DNA from: Catenulispora sp. EB89
Lineage (GTDB): Bacteria > Actinomycetota > Actinomycetes > Streptomycetales > Catenulisporaceae
Direction: 5' to 3'
Length of the DNA stretch: 64,000 bases
NCBI RefSeq assembly: GCF_041261445.1
Contig: NZ_JBGCCU010000004.1
Span: 434,001 to 498,000, forward strand
Shown here: in pieces, positions 51,530 to 60,801 of the stretch
Position numbering within the stretch: position 1 is the stretch's first letter
How the letters are laid out: each line of letters starts with the position of its first letter
The notes under the pieces: model-generated
Database searches by the model: none
What the model was told of the DNA's origin: nothing
What the model saw: only the letters and a program-made list of their open reading frames with translations
Made by a program: the position numbers and the translations under genes

Positions 51530-52242
51530 GCGCCTACCGCCAAGCCGTAGACGGCGGCCTGGCTGCGGTGCACCGTCGGCGTGTCGATCTGGTCCAGCAC
51601 GGCGACGGCCAGGTCGGCGTAGGACAGGTGCACGGTGGCCTTGGGATCGAAGACGTCGTCCCCGAGGAGGTAGCGGCCGGTCGACCGGGTGTGGGACGCC
51701 AGGCCCGGCGGCGGGCTCAGGACCAGCCAGTCGACGCCGTCGGGCTGGTCGCGCCAGGCGTTCAGGCCGCGCAGCCGGGCCACGGCGAAGGGCCGCAGGA
51801 ACTCGGGGAACGCCACGACGTCCTGGTACACACGCGAGACGTCGCTGGTCTTCAGCATCGCGAACAGGCCGATCTCGACCACGCGGCAGTCCCGGTCCGC
51901 GACCGCGCGGCTGAGGTTCTCGACGAGGTGCACGTAGTAGTCGTCGTCGAAGTCGTCGAACGACTCCGGTGGGGCCGTGAAGGGGGTCACGGCGTTCACC
52001 ACCGCCGCGGCTTCGCCGGACACTCCGGAAATCACCGACTCGACACTGCCCGCGTCGGTGAGATCGCCGGCCACGACCGTGACATCGTCCCCCAGCTCGG
52101 CCAGCCCCGGATACCGGGCCGGATCCCGGACGACGCCGACCACGCGGTGCCCGCGGCGCAGCGCCTCGGCGACGATCGCCCGGCCAGCCCGGCCGCCGGC
52201 CCCGAAAACGATGATCGAGCTGTTCTTCCGGTCCATGGCCAT
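51526..52242 (-). CDS. NAD(P)-binding protein, NmrA/epimerase-like
   Basis: A 238-residue Rossmann-fold protein with the motif IIVFGAGGRAGRAIV (residues ~9-23, GxxGxxG) and TVVAGDLTDAGSVESVI after the second strand, typical of NmrA/SDR-like NAD(P)-binding proteins. No catalytic YxxxK is placed as in classical SDRs. It may be a regulator or an isoflavone-reductase-like enzyme. Met at 52236 is an alternative start. It follows, by 32 bp, the MFS transporter gene on the same strand. Confidence 0.85.
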   Translation of the reverse strand: MAMDRKNSSIIVFGAGGRAGRAIVAEALRRGHRVVGVVRDPARYPGLAELGDDVTVVAGDLTDAGSVESVISGVSGEAAAVVNAVTPFTAPPESFDDFDDDYYVHLVENLSRAVADRDCRVVEIGLFAMLKTSDVSRVYQDVVAFPEFLRPFAVARLRGLNAWRDQPDGVDWLVLSPPPGLASHTRSTGRYLLGDDVFDPKATVHLSYADLAVAVLDQIDTPTVHRSQAAVYGLAVGA

Positions 52243-52274
52243 GAGGCGGACGCTATCCCGGGCCGCCGGTCTCT

Positions 52275-53708
52275 TCAACGAAGCGCAGGCGGCGTCTGGA
52301 CCAACTCGCGGGCGCCGACCCGGGGCGCGAGCAGCGCGGTCGCGCCGGCCGCCGCCGCCATGATCGCGAAGATCAGAATGTACATGCCCTGATTCCCGGG
52401 CCCGGCGTGGTGCAGCGCGTGGAACACCGCGCCGGTGCCGCCGGTCAGCGCGATGGCAGCCAGGCTGTCGCAGATCTGCATGGCCGAGGAGTTCGTGCCC
52501 TGACTCTCCTTCGGCGAGTACCGGAGCAGCAGCAGGTTCAGGGTCTGGTAGACCAGGCTCATCCCGAAGCCGCCGAGCACCATGCCGACCGCGACGATCA
52601 CCGCCGGCGCCGGAAGCACCGCGGCCGAACCGGTCACGACGATCGACGCGATCGTCACCAGCGGCCCGAGCCGCACCATCGTCTCGCGCGAGAACGGCAG
52701 CTTCCCGCGGCTGGCGAGCTGCGCGGCGCCGGCCCAACTGGCCGCCTCGCCGACCAGGGTCAGGCCGGCGATCGTCGGCGACAGACCGCGGTCGGTCTCC
52801 AGCATCGTGGTGATGTAGTTCTCGGCCCCGAAGAAGGCGGCGCCGAGCACGCCGTGCATGACGATGACCGACGGCAGGCCGCGCGCGGCGCGCAACGTCC
52901 CGCGTGGCAACAGCTTGGGGACGCTCGGGACCAGCAGCGCGATCCCGCCGAGCGCCAGCACGATGCCGACCGGCGTGAAGTCCTGGCCCGAATACTGCAG
53001 CGCACCGGCGCCGACGGCGACGACGATCGCGAGCCGGACGCGTCGGCGAGGCGTGCCGCTCGCGCCGCTTTCCCCTGACGCCGCAACGGATCCGCTCATC
53101 CTCCGGAGCGGCGCGGCCGTCAGGGCCACCGGCAGCGGCACCAGCAGCGCCACGCCGAGGAAGACCCAGCGCCAGGACACGTCCTCGGTCAGGAACCCGG
53201 CCACCAGCGGACCGACGATCGACGGCATCACCCACAGCGCGGCCATCATCGCCAAGGCCGACGCGCGCAGGCTTTCCGGATAGCCGCGGCCGAGGATGAC
53301 GTACAGCAACACCATCACCAGCCCGGCGCCGAAACCTTGCAACGCGCGCCCCGCGACCAGCTGCGCCATCGTGTCCGCGGACCCGGCGACGAGCAGCCCG
53401 ATTCCGAAAACCGTTGTGCCGCCGAGGAAAGGCACCGCCGGCCCGGCCCGGTCCGCACGGACGCCGCTGACCACCATGCCGACCAGGCTGGCCGTGGTGA
53501 AGGCGGTGAAGCAGAGCGAGAGGTAGGCCGTGCCGTGGACCGCGCCGACGGCCACCGGCAGCGCCGTGAAGACGGCCAGACCTTCGAAGGCGGTCAGCAG
53601 GACCGAGGACGCCAGGCCGAGGGTGATGGCGAGATACCGAGGCGAGAACAGGGAATCCGGCTTCGCCGCTGAGAATCCGCTCCCGGCGGCCGCGGCTGAG
53701 GCGGACAT
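52275..53708 (-). CDS. MFS transporter
   Basis: A 477-residue transporter with 12-14 hydrophobic segments. The N-terminus has a short soluble tail, then FTALPVAVGAVHGTAYLSLCF-like first helices and GYPESLRASALAMMAALW where motif A and B helices occur. It is a drug- or metabolite-exporter type; no substrate can be inferred. It lies upstream, in transcription order, of the NmrA-type gene, with a VOC-family gene on its other side. Confidence 0.9.
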   Translation of the reverse strand: MSASAAAAGSGFSAAKPDSLFSPRYLAITLGLASSVLLTAFEGLAVFTALPVAVGAVHGTAYLSLCFTAFTTASLVGMVVSGVRADRAGPAVPFLGGTTVFGIGLLVAGSADTMAQLVAGRALQGFGAGLVMVLLYVILGRGYPESLRASALAMMAALWVMPSIVGPLVAGFLTEDVSWRWVFLGVALLVPLPVALTAAPLRRMSGSVAASGESGASGTPRRRVRLAIVVAVGAGALQYSGQDFTPVGIVLALGGIALLVPSVPKLLPRGTLRAARGLPSVIVMHGVLGAAFFGAENYITTMLETDRGLSPTIAGLTLVGEAASWAGAAQLASRGKLPFSRETMVRLGPLVTIASIVVTGSAAVLPAPAVIVAVGMVLGGFGMSLVYQTLNLLLLRYSPKESQGTNSSAMQICDSLAAIALTGGTGAVFHALHHAGPGNQGMYILIFAIMAAAAGATALLAPRVGARELVQTPPALR

Positions 53709-53727
53709 CGTTCCAGCGTAGGGAAAA

Positions 53728-54150
53728 TCAACCCTCTACGTCGGGTCCGTGCTCCCCGGGCGCCACGACCTCGATCTCGAAGCCGGCGGCGTCGGTGAGG
53801 TAGGCGGCGTAGTGGTCCGGTCCGCCGGCGTGCGGGTATTTCTCGGCGAACAGCGGCTGCCAGCCGTTTGCTTCTGCTGCCGCGTGGATGCGGTCGACCG
53901 TCGTACGGTCGGGCGCGTGTACCGCCAGATGGTTCAGGCCGGGACGCATCCGGTCGTAGGGCAGCCCCGGCCGGACCGCCGAGGACTGCTCGACCACCAG
54001 GTACGACTCGCCGATGCGCCAGCTGCGCCCGGCGGGCCAGTTCTGGTAGAGCGCCCAGCCGAGTTCGCCGAGGATCCAGTTCCAGGAGGGCTCGGCCGAC
54101 GCCAAGTCCGCCACCCAGATCTCGACGTGGTGGAATCCGGACGGCGGCAT
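53728..54150 (-). CDS. VOC-family (glyoxalase-like) protein
   Basis: A 140-residue protein of the vicinal-oxygen-chelate fold. FHHVEIWVADLASAEPSWNW opens the first beta-alpha-beta unit with a possible metal His, LNHLAVHAPDR opens the second, and AAYLTDAAGFEIEVVA gives the C-terminal Glu ligand. Members act as glyoxalases, dioxygenases or resistance proteins that bind drugs. GGGAG precedes ATG 54150. It may belong with the adjacent exporter in resistance or detoxification, but this is inference. Confidence 0.88.
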   Translation of the reverse strand: MPPSGFHHVEIWVADLASAEPSWNWILGELGWALYQNWPAGRSWRIGESYLVVEQSSAVRPGLPYDRMRPGLNHLAVHAPDRTTVDRIHAAAEANGWQPLFAEKYPHAGGPDHYAAYLTDAAGFEIEVVAPGEHGPDVEG

Positions 54151-54212
54151 CTGTGCTCCCAGCTCTCGGCGCTCCTCGGGTTCCGCGTGGCCCGCGTGGC
54201 CCGCGTGGTCCG

Positions 54213-55370
54213 CTACTTCACCGCCGCGGCGAGCTGACCACACGCTCCGTCGATGTCGCGGCCCCGGGTGTCGCGCACCGTGACCGGCACGCCCCACTCC
54301 TCCAGCCGGCGCACGAACTCGGCCTCGTCCTGCGGCCGGGAGGCGGTCCACTTCGAGCCCGGCGTCGGGTTCAGCGGGATCAGGTTCACGTGCACCAGCT
54401 TGTTGCGGAGCATGCGGCCCAGGCGGTCGGCGCGCCAGGCCTGGTCGTTGATGTCCTTGATGAGCGCGTACTCGATGGAGACCCGGCGCTTGGTGACCGA
54501 GGCGTAGCGCCAGGCGGCGTCGAGGACCTCGGAGATCTTCCAGCGGGTGTTCACCGGGACCAGGGTGTCGCGCAGCTCGTCGTCCGGGGCGTGCAGCGAG
54601 ACGGCCAAGGTCACCGGGATGCGCTCGGCGGTCAGCTTCTCGATCGCCGGGACCAGACCGACCGTGGAGACGGTGATGTGCCGCGCGGACAGCCCGAGGC
54701 CGTCCGGCACCGGCTCGGTCAGCCGCCGCACGGCGCCGATCACGGCCTTGTAGTTGGCCAGCGGCTCGCCCATGCCCATGAACACGACGTTGGAGACCCG
54801 CCCCGGCCCGCCGGGCACCTCGCCGCGCGCCATCGTCCGGGCACCGGCCACCACCTGCTCGACGATCTCGCCGGTGGACATGTTCCGGGTCAGCCCGGCC
54901 TGGCCGGTGGCGCAGAACGGGCAGTTCATCCCGCAGCCGGCCTGCGAGGACACGCACATCGTGGTGCGGTCGCGGTAGCGCATCAGCACCGACTCGACGG
55001 TCGCGCCGTCGAAGAGCCGCCACAGCGTCTTGCGCGTGGTGCCGTTGTCGGCGGTCTGCTCCTGGATCGGCGTGAGCAGCTTCGGCGTGAGAATCCCGGC
55101 CAGCTCCTCGCGCTTGGCGGCCGGCACGTCGGTCCACTCGGCCGGATCGTCGGTGAGGTGGCCGAAATAGTGCTTGGAGACCTGCGCGGCGCGGAACCCC
55201 TGATGCCCCAGCTCGGTCAGCGCCTGCTTGCGCTCGGCCGAGGTGAGGTCGGCCAGGTGGCGCGGCGGCTTGGCCCGGCGCGGGGAGCTGAAGGTCAGCT
55301 CGCCGGGGCGCGGCGGCTTCGGCGCGATCTCGACGTCGACGGCGGGCGTTTCAGGAGCTTCAGCAGACAT
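54213..55370 (-). CDS. rlmN: 23S rRNA (adenine-2503-C2)-methyltransferase
   Basis: A 385-residue radical-SAM methyltransferase that methylates A2503 of 23S rRNA and also tRNA. The iron-sulfur motif CGMNCPFC (CxxxCxxC) is present, with [18 protein letters not shown] and [10 protein letters not shown] as further RlmN segments; the second catalytic Cys is in DIDGACGQL near the C-terminus. ATG 55370 starts 7 bp after the PadR stop on the same strand, so the two may be co-transcribed. In relatives this gene is close to cdsA; here PadR and a hydrolase intervene. Confidence 0.96.
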   Translation of the reverse strand: MSAEAPETPAVDVEIAPKPPRPGELTFSSPRRAKPPRHLADLTSAERKQALTELGHQGFRAAQVSKHYFGHLTDDPAEWTDVPAAKREELAGILTPKLLTPIQEQTADNGTTRKTLWRLFDGATVESVLMRYRDRTTMCVSSQAGCGMNCPFCATGQAGLTRNMSTGEIVEQVVAGARTMARGEVPGGPGRVSNVVFMGMGEPLANYKAVIGAVRRLTEPVPDGLGLSARHITVSTVGLVPAIEKLTAERIPVTLAVSLHAPDDELRDTLVPVNTRWKISEVLDAAWRYASVTKRRVSIEYALIKDINDQAWRADRLGRMLRNKLVHVNLIPLNPTPGSKWTASRPQDEAEFVRRLEEWGVPVTVRDTRGRDIDGACGQLAAAVK

Positions 55371-55377
55371 AGTGTTA

Positions 55378-55929
55378 CTAGTTTCCCACGGCCGAGTGAC
55401 CACTCTGCGCCTCGAGCTCCCCGATGGTGTTCCGCAGCCACTCGATCTCCGTGCGACTGGTCACACGCGCGATCTGCAGCACGCCGCGCCGGAAGGGGTC
55501 GCCGACGTCCTCGGCGCTGAGCGGACGGTCGCCCTCGTAGAAAAAGCTCGCGGGAGTGCTCAGGAACTCCAGACGGCGACGGAGGACGGCGGCCTGGGCT
55601 GCCGGGTCGTCGAGGTGGCGGAGGAACGCCAGGAGACAGAACCACTGGTTCTCGTCGGTGATGAAGATGTCATCGGGCTCACGCAGCATGAGCAGCAGCG
55701 TGCCGTGGCCGGCGGGGCTCAGCTCCAACATGTGCCGAGGCGCGGCGATCGACCCCGCCTCGAGGTTCTTGAGCACCAGGTCGGCCGCCACCAAGCGCTT
55801 GATCGCCGGGTAGAGCGTGCCGTCGGAGAGCGGTCGCACGTGGCCGGTGAGCGCGGCGAGACGCTTGCGCAGCTCGTAGCCGTACAAGCGGGACTCGAAC
55901 AGGAAGCCAAGGATCGCGAACTCCAACAC
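55378..55929 (-). CDS. PadR-family transcriptional regulator
   Basis: A 183-residue PadR protein. The winged helix is at residues ~1-80 ([20 protein letters not shown], then [19 protein letters not shown]), followed by the PadR C-terminal dimer helix. PadR proteins repress genes for phenolic acids, drugs and other compounds. GTG 55929 is fixed by a TATCCT -10 box 6 nt upstream, which suggests a leaderless transcript. A perfect ATACCTCG-N4-CGAGGTAT dyad overlaps that -10, and another lies 10 bp further up, consistent with autorepression. Confidence 0.93.
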   Translation of the reverse strand: MLEFAILGFLFESRLYGYELRKRLAALTGHVRPLSDGTLYPAIKRLVAADLVLKNLEAGSIAAPRHMLELSPAGHGTLLLMLREPDDIFITDENQWFCLLAFLRHLDDPAAQAAVLRRRLEFLSTPASFFYEGDRPLSAEDVGDPFRRGVLQIARVTSRTEIEWLRNTIGELEAQSGHSAVGN

Positions 55930-55938
55930 AGGTTGAGG

Positions 55939-56151
55939 ATACCTCGACGCCGAGGTATGGTCCTCGCCATACCTCGACACCGAGGTATATCGGCACCGAG
56001 GTATATCGAATCGATGTACATCGGATCGAGATGCATCGACACCGAGGTATCTCGCTACCGAGGTACCGCGGTCACGATGCGCGCCTCGAATCGATGTACA
56101 TCGGATCGAGATACCTCGCCGCCGAGGTATCTCGCTACCGAGGTACCTCGG
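55939..56151. promoter_or_regulatory. array of padR-type palindromic operators
   Basis: Three perfect ATACCTCG-N4-CGAGGTAT dyads occur at 55939-55958, 55969-55988 and 56111-56130. Half-sites CGAGGTAT or CGAGGTAC lie at 55997, 56043, 56059 and 56139; CCGAGGTACCTCGG is a 14-bp dyad at 56138-56151, and CGATGTACATCG (containing ATGTACAT, close to the PadR consensus ATGT-N8-ACAT) is at 56012-56023 and 56092-56103. The array fills the divergent padR/hydrolase interval. Confidence 0.85.
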
Positions 56152-56164
56152 TCACGATGCGCGC
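56007..56164. repeat. 78-bp tandem duplication of the operator block
   Basis: 56007-56084 and 56087-56164 are near-identical copies with an 80-bp period, differing at only a few positions. One change turns a degenerate site in the left copy into a perfect palindrome in the right copy (56111-56130). Confidence 0.9.
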
Positions 56165-56200
56165 AAGCAGCGCGATGCACGCAAGCAGGAGGGGCAAGTC

Positions 56201-56992
56201 ATGACACTGCACACCGCCGAAGTCCGCGCCGACGGCTCGGCCATCCACTGGACCGAACTGCCCGGCACCGAGCCGGCCCGCGTGTACATCCACGGCCTCG
56301 GAGGCAGCTCGGCCCACTGCTTCGCCGAGGTCGCCACGAGCGACGGCCTGCGCGGCCGGCGCTCCCTGCTCCTGGACCTGCTCGGCTTCGGCGCCAGCGA
56401 CCGGCCCGCCGACGCCGGCTACACCATCGAAGACCACGCGGACTGGGTCGCGACCGCGCTAAGGACCGCCGGCGTATCCGGCGCGCAGATAGTCGCGCAC
56501 AGCATGGGCGGCTCCATAGCGACAGTTCTCGCGCTCAGACACCCCGACGTAGTGACGAGCCTGGTCCTGATCGACTCGAACCTCGACCCGGCTCCGGAGA
56601 TCCCGCGCTCCGGCTCCTCGCAGATCGCGCGTTATGGCGAGACCGTGTTCCTGCGCGGAGGCGGCTATGAGGAGACTCTGGCTCGTGTGAACCCGGGGTG
56701 GCGCGGGACGATGCGGATGGCCGGTCCCGTGGCTCTCTATCGGAGCGCGGCCAGCCTGGCGCGGTTCGAGGGGCGCGCAATTCTGAAGACGCTCGACATC
56801 CCGCGGACCTACCTCTACCCAGCCGCCGACGGCCCTCTGGAGGGCGCTGACGCACTGATCGACGCAGGGGTCCGGGTCGTGGCGCTGCCGGATTGCGGGC
56901 ACAACATCACCCTGGACAATCCGACCGGCTTCGTCGAAGCGGTTCTCGCCTCCGAGGCGGCTACTGCGAACTCCTGGGTAGACGCTGCTTAA
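56201..56992 (+). CDS. alpha/beta-fold hydrolase
   Basis: A 263-residue alpha/beta hydrolase. YIHGLGGSS forms the oxyanion loop (residues ~29-37), the nucleophile Ser is in AHSMGGS (about residues 106-112), and the catalytic His is in PDCGHNITL near residue 233. It could be an esterase, lactonase or C-C bond hydrolase. GGAGGGG precedes the ATG. It is divergent from padR with the operator array between them, so it is the likely main PadR target. A bidirectional terminator follows. Confidence 0.92.
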   Translation: MTLHTAEVRADGSAIHWTELPGTEPARVYIHGLGGSSAHCFAEVATSDGLRGRRSLLLDLLGFGASDRPADAGYTIEDHADWVATALRTAGVSGAQIVAHSMGGSIATVLALRHPDVVTSLVLIDSNLDPAPEIPRSGSSQIARYGETVFLRGGGYEETLARVNPGWRGTMRMAGPVALYRSAASLARFEGRAILKTLDIPRTYLYPAADGPLEGADALIDAGVRVVALPDCGHNITLDNPTGFVEAVLASEAATANSWVDAA

Positions 56993-57015
56993 CGGAATCA
57001 AGCTCTAATAACGAA

Positions 57016-57057
57016 GAGCCCTGCGAGATTTCCCTGTAGGGATTTCTCGCAGGGCTC
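57016..57057. terminator. bidirectional terminator, hydrolase/cdsA
   Basis: GAGCCCTGCGAGA (57016-57028) pairs with TCTCGCAGGGCTC (57045-57057), with an inner TCCCT-GT-AGGGA hairpin. It sits between two convergent genes. Confidence 0.88.
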
Positions 57058-57072
57058 CTGCTCTATAGGGCG

Positions 57073-58221
57073 CTACTTCCACCCGAGGAAGAGGCTCAGC
57101 AACAGCCACGCCACCGGTGCCGTCGCGAGCATCGAGTCCAGCCGGTCCATGATCCCGCCGTGGCCGGGCAGCAGGTTCCCCATGTCCTTGATCCCGAGGT
57201 CCCGCTTGATCACCGACTCGACCAGGTCGCCGAGCGTCGCCGAGGCCACTCCCGCGACGCCGAGCAGCACGCCCTGCCAGATCTTGCCGTCCAGCATCTG
57301 CGAGATGCCCACGGCGCCGACGGCGGCGGTCACGATCAGCGAGCCGACCAGGCCCTCCCAGGTCTTCCCGGGGGAGATCTTCGGGGCCAGCTTGTGCTTT
57401 CCGAAGAAGGCGCCGGTGGCGTAGCCGCCGGTGTCGTTGGCGATCGGCAGGGTCAGGAACAGGATCACGCGCTTGTAGCCGTTGTCCTGGGCCAGCATCA
57501 GCACCGCGAACGAGGCCAGCATCGGGACGTAGACCAGGGTGAACAGGCCGGCCGTGGCGTCGCGCAGGAAACCGTCCGCGCCCTCGGCCATCCGCCAGAC
57601 CAGCACCGCCAGCGAGGTCATCGCCAGCACCGCGACCATCGCGGTCGGGCCGCCGAACCAGGAGCCGGCGATCATGCCGAGCCCGCCGGCGGCGATCGGG
57701 GGCCAGGGGACCTGGACGTCCCGGGTGGCCATCGCCCGCGCGAGTTCGCGGACTCCTATGACCACCGCGATCGCGACCACGACGGCGAAGGCGCCGCGCA
57801 GGAAGAGCGTGCCCAGCAGCACCGCGGCCAGGCCCACGCCGACGCCGATGGCGGCCGGCAGGTTGCGCCCCGCACGGCCCGGGGACTTGCCGGGGGCGTC
57901 GCCCGCGCTTCCGGGGTTGCCGCCCGCGCCGCGCGCACCGGCGCCGGAGCGTCCGCCACCGCCGCCGTTTCCGCCGCCGCCCGCGCCGTCGTCGGGACCG
58001 CCCGGACCGCCGGGGCCGCCCGAACCGCCAGGACCACCTCGGCCACCGGGTCCGCCCGAACCGCCGGGCCCACTCGGACCGCCGTAACCGCCCGGACCCG
58101 GACCAGGACCGCCAGGACCGCCGCGGCCCCGCGAGCCCGCGCCAGGACGCCCGGCACCGCCGCCGCCCGGCCCCTCGCCGGGGGCCTGCGCCTCACCGCG
58201 CCTGGTCTGCGTGGATGCCAT
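57073..58221 (-). CDS. cdsA: phosphatidate cytidylyltransferase
   Basis: A 382-residue membrane enzyme that makes CDP-diacylglycerol for phospholipid synthesis. The C-terminal ~250 residues have eight or so helices and the family signature around SVIKRDLGIKDMGNLLPGHG with the following D-R-L-D; KISPGKTWEG is also conserved. The first ~120 residues are a soluble Gly/Pro-rich tail with GGPGG-type repeats, much longer than in most CdsA proteins. It is separated from frr by a T-tailed terminator, so it may have its own promoter. Confidence 0.95.
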   Translation of the reverse strand: MASTQTRRGEAQAPGEGPGGGGAGRPGAGSRGRGGPGGPGPGPGGYGGPSGPGGSGGPGGRGGPGGSGGPGGPGGPDDGAGGGGNGGGGGRSGAGARGAGGNPGSAGDAPGKSPGRAGRNLPAAIGVGVGLAAVLLGTLFLRGAFAVVVAIAVVIGVRELARAMATRDVQVPWPPIAAGGLGMIAGSWFGGPTAMVAVLAMTSLAVLVWRMAEGADGFLRDATAGLFTLVYVPMLASFAVLMLAQDNGYKRVILFLTLPIANDTGGYATGAFFGKHKLAPKISPGKTWEGLVGSLIVTAAVGAVGISQMLDGKIWQGVLLGVAGVASATLGDLVESVIKRDLGIKDMGNLLPGHGGIMDRLDSMLATAPVAWLLLSLFLGWK

Positions 58222-58287
58222 GCGCCCGCACCATCCCCTACTCGCCCCTCGTGAACTCCGCCGTCCCTCTCCCGTGAACTAGGTGAG

Positions 58288-58328
58288 AAAAAACGCGACG
58301 GACCGGCAGCGATCATAGCCGCCGGTCC
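58288..58328 (-). terminator. intrinsic terminator after frr
   Basis: On the minus strand GGACCGGC and GCCGGTCC form an 8-bp stem with a 13-nt loop (58300-58328), and TTTTTT follows (58288-58293). It lies between frr and cdsA. Confidence 0.8.
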
Positions 58329-58376
58329 ACGGTGGACGTCGGATAGCCTGCCCGGCCGGTGCGAGCCCCGAAGGGC

Positions 58377-58934
58377 TCAGACCTCCAGCAGCTCGGATTC
58401 CTTGTGCTTGAGCAACTCGTCGATCTTCCCGGTGTGCTTCTGGGTCAGGTCGTCCAGCTGCTTCTCGGCGCGGCGCACGTCGTCCTCGCCGGCGTCGCCG
58501 TCCTTGGCCAGCTTGTCCAGGGTCTCCTTGGCGTGCCGGCGGATGTTGCGCAGCGAGATCTTGGCGTCCTCGCCCTTGCTCTTGGCGACCTTGATGTACT
58601 CCTTGCGGCGCTCCTCGGTCAGCTGCGGGAACACCACCCGGATCACCACGCCGTCCGAGGACGGGTTCACGCCCAGGTCGCTGTCGCGGATCGACCGCTC
58701 GATCGCGCCGAGCGCCGTCTTGTCGTACGGCGAGATGACCACCATGCGCGCGTCCTGGACCTGGAAGGAGGCCATCTGGCTCAGCGGCGTGGGAGTGCCG
58801 TAGTAGTCGGCGGTCAGCTTGTTGAACATCGCCGGGTTGGCGCGGCCGGTACGGACCCCCGACAGATCCTCCTTGGCGACCTCGACGGCCTTGTCCATCT
58901 TCTCCTCGGCCTCGAGGAGGGTCTCATCGATCAC
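58377..58934 (-). CDS. frr: ribosome recycling factor
   Basis: A 185-residue RRF, full family length. [11 protein letters not shown] near residues 27-37 and [20 protein letters not shown] follow the conserved domain II and hinge pattern, and [20 protein letters not shown] starts the long helical bundle. It splits post-termination ribosomes with EF-G. It is 117 bp downstream of pyrH on the same strand and is followed by a terminator. Confidence 0.97.
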   Translation of the reverse strand: MIDETLLEAEEKMDKAVEVAKEDLSGVRTGRANPAMFNKLTADYYGTPTPLSQMASFQVQDARMVVISPYDKTALGAIERSIRDSDLGVNPSSDGVVIRVVFPQLTEERRKEYIKVAKSKGEDAKISLRNIRRHAKETLDKLAKDGDAGEDDVRRAEKQLDDLTQKHTGKIDELLKHKESELLEV

Positions 58935-59051
58935 TTGGGGGCTCCCTAGAAGTCTTCGCGCTCTGCTGTGTCCACTACAAAGCTCAAGCGCAGCTTAGTG
59001 CGTTCGCGGTCGGCCGCACTGAAACAGTGCGCGCTCGCCTTGATGCGCCGG

Positions 59052-59816
59052 TTAGTGCGCCGGGCCGATGACGGTGCCGAGCTTCTCGCCGCGGATGGCG
59101 CGCGCGATGTTGCCGGGCTGCAGGCCGAACACCACGATCGGCATGCCGTTGTCACGGCACAGGGACACCGAGGTGGCGTCCGCGATCTTCAGGTTGCGCG
59201 CCAGGAACTCGTCATAGGACAGCGTGTCGTACTTGACCGCGTCCGGGTTCTTGTTCGGGTCGGAGTCGTACACGCCGTCGGTGCCCTGCTTGGCCATCAG
59301 GATCGACTCGGCGTGGATCTCCAGCGCGCGCTGCGCGGCGGTGGTGTCGGTGGAGAAGTACGGCATGCCGGCGCCCGCGCCGAAGATGACCACGCGGCCC
59401 TTCTCCAGGTGCCGGATCGCCCGGCGCGGGATGTAGGGCTCGGCGACCTGGCTCATTGTGATCGCGCTCTGCACCCGGGTGGGGATGCCGAGCTTCTCCA
59501 GGAAGTCCTGCAGAGCCAGACAGTTCATCACTGTGCCCAGCATGCCCATGTAGTCCGCGCGGGAGCGCTCCATGCCGTGCTGCGACAGCTCGGCGCCACG
59601 GAAGAAGTTGCCGCCGCCGACGACGACCGCGACCTCCACACCGCCCTCGGAGACGACGTCCGCGATCTCCTTGGCGATGCTCTTGACGACCTCGGGGTCC
59701 ACCCCGATCTGCCCGCCGCCGAACACCTCGCCGGAGAGCTTGAGCAGAACCCTGCGGTTCTTTTCAGTACGCGAAGGAACCGCCGCCGTGTCGGTTTCCT
59801 TATTGGTTTCCTTCAC
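59052..59816 (-). CDS. pyrH: UMP kinase
   Basis: A 254-residue bacterial UMP kinase (amino-acid-kinase fold) that makes UDP from [25 protein letters not shown] and [15 protein letters not shown] are the phosphate- and nucleotide-binding segments, all present. The first ~20 residues are a charged extension before the core. It stands between tsf and frr in the usual order. Confidence 0.97.
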   Translation of the reverse strand: MKETNKETDTAAVPSRTEKNRRVLLKLSGEVFGGGQIGVDPEVVKSIAKEIADVVSEGGVEVAVVVGGGNFFRGAELSQHGMERSRADYMGMLGTVMNCLALQDFLEKLGIPTRVQSAITMSQVAEPYIPRRAIRHLEKGRVVIFGAGAGMPYFSTDTTAAQRALEIHAESILMAKQGTDGVYDSDPNKNPDAVKYDTLSYDEFLARNLKIADATSVSLCRDNGMPIVVFGLQPGNIARAIRGEKLGTVIGPAH

Positions 59817-59870
59817 AGCAGCGGCTCCTTCGACGTAGCTATTCGGTGCTCTTTAGTTTTTCAGATCCGG

Positions 59871-60701
59871 TCAGCTACCGACGCGGAACCGCGCGAAACG
59901 CTTAAGCGTGACGCCGTTCTCGTCGAGAATCTTCTTCACGGTCTTCTTCGGGTCCTTGGCGAACGCCTGCTCCAGGACGACGTTCTCCTTGAAGAAGCCG
60001 TTGACCCGGCCCTCGATGATCTTCGGCAGCGCGGCCTCCGGCTTGCCCTCCTCGCGGGAGGTCTCCTCGGCCAGGCGCTTCTCGGTCTCCACGACGTCGG
60101 CCGGGACCTCGTCGCGGGTCAGGTAGGTCGGCGAGAACGCGGCGATGTGCTGCGCGATGTCCTTGGCGACCTCGGCGTTCTCCTTGTCCAGCTCGACCAG
60201 GACGCCGATCTGGGCCGGGATGTCCGGGGAGGTCTTGTGCAGGTAGGAGGCGACGTAGCCGTCGTGGAACTGCGCGAAGCGGCGCAGCTCGATCTTCTCA
60301 CCCAGCGTGGCGTTGGCCGAGTCCAGGAAGACCTGCACGGTCTGGCCCGGCTCGATCTCCGAGGCCAGCAGCGCCTCGACGTCGGCCGGCTTGGCGTTCA
60401 CGACGTGCGCGAGCACGGTGGCCGCCACGGTCTGGAACGCCTCGCCCTTGGCGACGAAGTCGGTCTCGCAGTTCAGCTCGATCAGGGTGCCGGACACGCC
60501 GTCCACAGCGCTGGCGACCAGGCCGTTGGAGGCCGAGCGGCCCTCGCGCTTGGTGACGCCCTTCAGACCCTTGACGCGCAGGAACTCGACAGCCTTGTCG
60601 AGATCGCCGTCGGTCTCCTCCAGCGCCTTCTTGCAGTCCATCATGCCGGCGGCGGTGAGCTCGCGGAGCTTCTTGACGTCGGCGGCGGTGTAGTTCGCCA
60701 T
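59871..60701 (-). CDS. tsf: translation elongation factor Ts
   Basis: A 276-residue EF-Ts. ADVKKLRELTAAGMMDCKKA is the N-terminal UBA-like segment with the GMMDCK motif, and ELNCETDFVAK marks the core that contacts EF-Tu and releases GDP. It follows rpsB by 100 bp in the standard bacterial pair. Confidence 0.98.
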   Translation of the reverse strand: MANYTAADVKKLRELTAAGMMDCKKALEETDGDLDKAVEFLRVKGLKGVTKREGRSASNGLVASAVDGVSGTLIELNCETDFVAKGEAFQTVAATVLAHVVNAKPADVEALLASEIEPGQTVQVFLDSANATLGEKIELRRFAQFHDGYVASYLHKTSPDIPAQIGVLVELDKENAEVAKDIAQHIAAFSPTYLTRDEVPADVVETEKRLAEETSREEGKPEAALPKIIEGRVNGFFKENVVLEQAFAKDPKKTVKKILDENGVTLKRFARFRVGS

Positions 60702-60801
60702 GGTTACTCGTCCTTAAGAGTGGATCGTCGTGGATCGGCTTCCGGCGCGCCGGACGGGGTCACCGCCCGGCGCACCGCGGAAATCAACCAGTCGGACCGG
60801 C

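Noticed and set aside
59015-59031. CGCACTG-AAA-CAGTGCG hairpin between frr and pyrH
   Set aside because: Short stem without T tract, in an expected operon interval. No role can be assigned.
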